Shown: positions 5,144 through 5,433 of the stretch, piece after piece | Layout of the letters: each line of letters opens with the position of its first letter | Position numbering within the stretch: the stretch's first letter is position 1 | Origin: Methanobacteriota archaeon | Lineage (GTDB): Archaea > Thermoplasmatota > Poseidoniia > Poseidoniales > Poseidoniaceae | Assembly: GCA_002726395.1 (NCBI GenBank) | Contig: PBTA01000060.1 | Coordinates: 1-5,433, forward strand | DNA length: 5,433 nt | Direction of reading: 5' to 3' | Position numbers and translations under genes: made by a program | The notes under the pieces: generated by a model | Database searches by the model: none | Told to the model about the DNA's origin: nothing | Seen by the model: the letters and a program-made list of their open reading frames with translations, nothing else

Positions 5144-5433
5144 ATGACAAGTAAGCCAAAATCAAATGGTCAAACCATATTTGTGACTGGGGTAAATGGC
5201 CATATTGGCAATCACATAGTTGGTGATTTACTAGCCCACGGATACCATGTCAAAGGCTCGGTTCGCAACCTCAATGATGAGACTAAGACTGAGCATGTAT
5301 TACAACACGCAAAGAACATCGATGTCATAGAACGGCTAGAATTAGTCGAGGGTGATATTTTGGAAGCAGATAATTGGGCAGAAATGATTCAAGGATGTGA
5401 TGCATTATTTCACACTGCAACAATTTATTCCAA
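5144..5433 (+). CDS. Extended SDR / NAD-dependent epimerase-dehydratase family protein (3' truncated)
   Basis: The first 96 residues begin MTSKPKSNGQTIFVTGVNGH and contain the extended-SDR dinucleotide motif TGxxGxxG (T15-G16-V-N-G19-H-I-G22) after the first beta strand. R40 (GSVRN) follows the second strand. VEGDIL near residue 70 supplies the adenine-contacting Asp, and CDALFHTA near 85-92 is the fourth-strand motif. This is typical of the dihydroflavonol-4-reductase/NAD(P)-epimerase type of soluble oxidoreductase. The catalytic YxxxK is beyond the window, so cofactor preference and substrate cannot be set. It is divergent from the small membrane-protein gene with a 41-nt gap (68 nt from the alternative start). 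It has no obvious link to the surface proteins. Confidence 0.9.
   Translation, partial: MTSKPKSNGQTIFVTGVNGHIGNHIVGDLLAHGYHVKGSVRNLNDETKTEHVLQHAKNIDVIERLELVEGDILEADNWAEMIQGCDALFHTATIYS

Overview
The window looks like a piece of a planktonic marine euryarchaeon, most likely Marine Group II (Poseidoniales) or a close relative. Three things point there: two very acidic secreted proteins that end in a PGF-CTERM type archaeosortase signal (PGF, hydrophobic helix, RRD); a tRNA gene without encoded CCA, followed by a T-run; and EF-hand plus LDL-receptor-A-like surface modules. The assignment is inference, since no marker gene for phylogeny is present.

Layout: (a) nt 2-1678, plus strand, the 3' part of a large calcium-binding-type surface protein, cut off by the left edge. 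(b) nt 1679-2113, a 435-nt spacer holding a decayed minus-strand copy of a small membrane-protein gene (1705-1878), a minus-strand tRNA-Gln(CTG) gene (1942-2014) with a T-run terminator, and an AT-rich promoter candidate. (c) nt 2114-4825, plus strand, a complete 903-residue lipoprotein that is a larger paralogue of (a), with nine EF-hand loops, one LDLa-like repeat and the same PGF-CTERM end. (d) nt 4854-5102, minus strand, convergent with (c), an intact small protein with an acidic helix, a proline linker and one membrane helix. (e) nt 5144-5433, plus strand, the start of an extended short-chain dehydrogenase/NAD-dependent epimerase gene, cut off by the right edge.

The main discovery is that (a)+(b, pseudogene) and (c)+(d) are two copies of the same unit. 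The homology runs from the last ~265-300 codons of each surface-protein gene, through the stop codon and the convergent spacer, into the small minus-strand gene. In the left copy the small gene has two in-frame nonsense codons and a 12-bp in-frame deletion; in the right copy it is intact. The surface proteins have meanwhile diverged by gaining or losing modules (LDLa-like repeats, EF-hand blocks, His/Asp clusters, a four-cysteine aromatic module). I infer calcium-dependent surface proteins of unknown target. The small membrane protein may be a physical or functional neighbour, but nothing in the sequence proves that.
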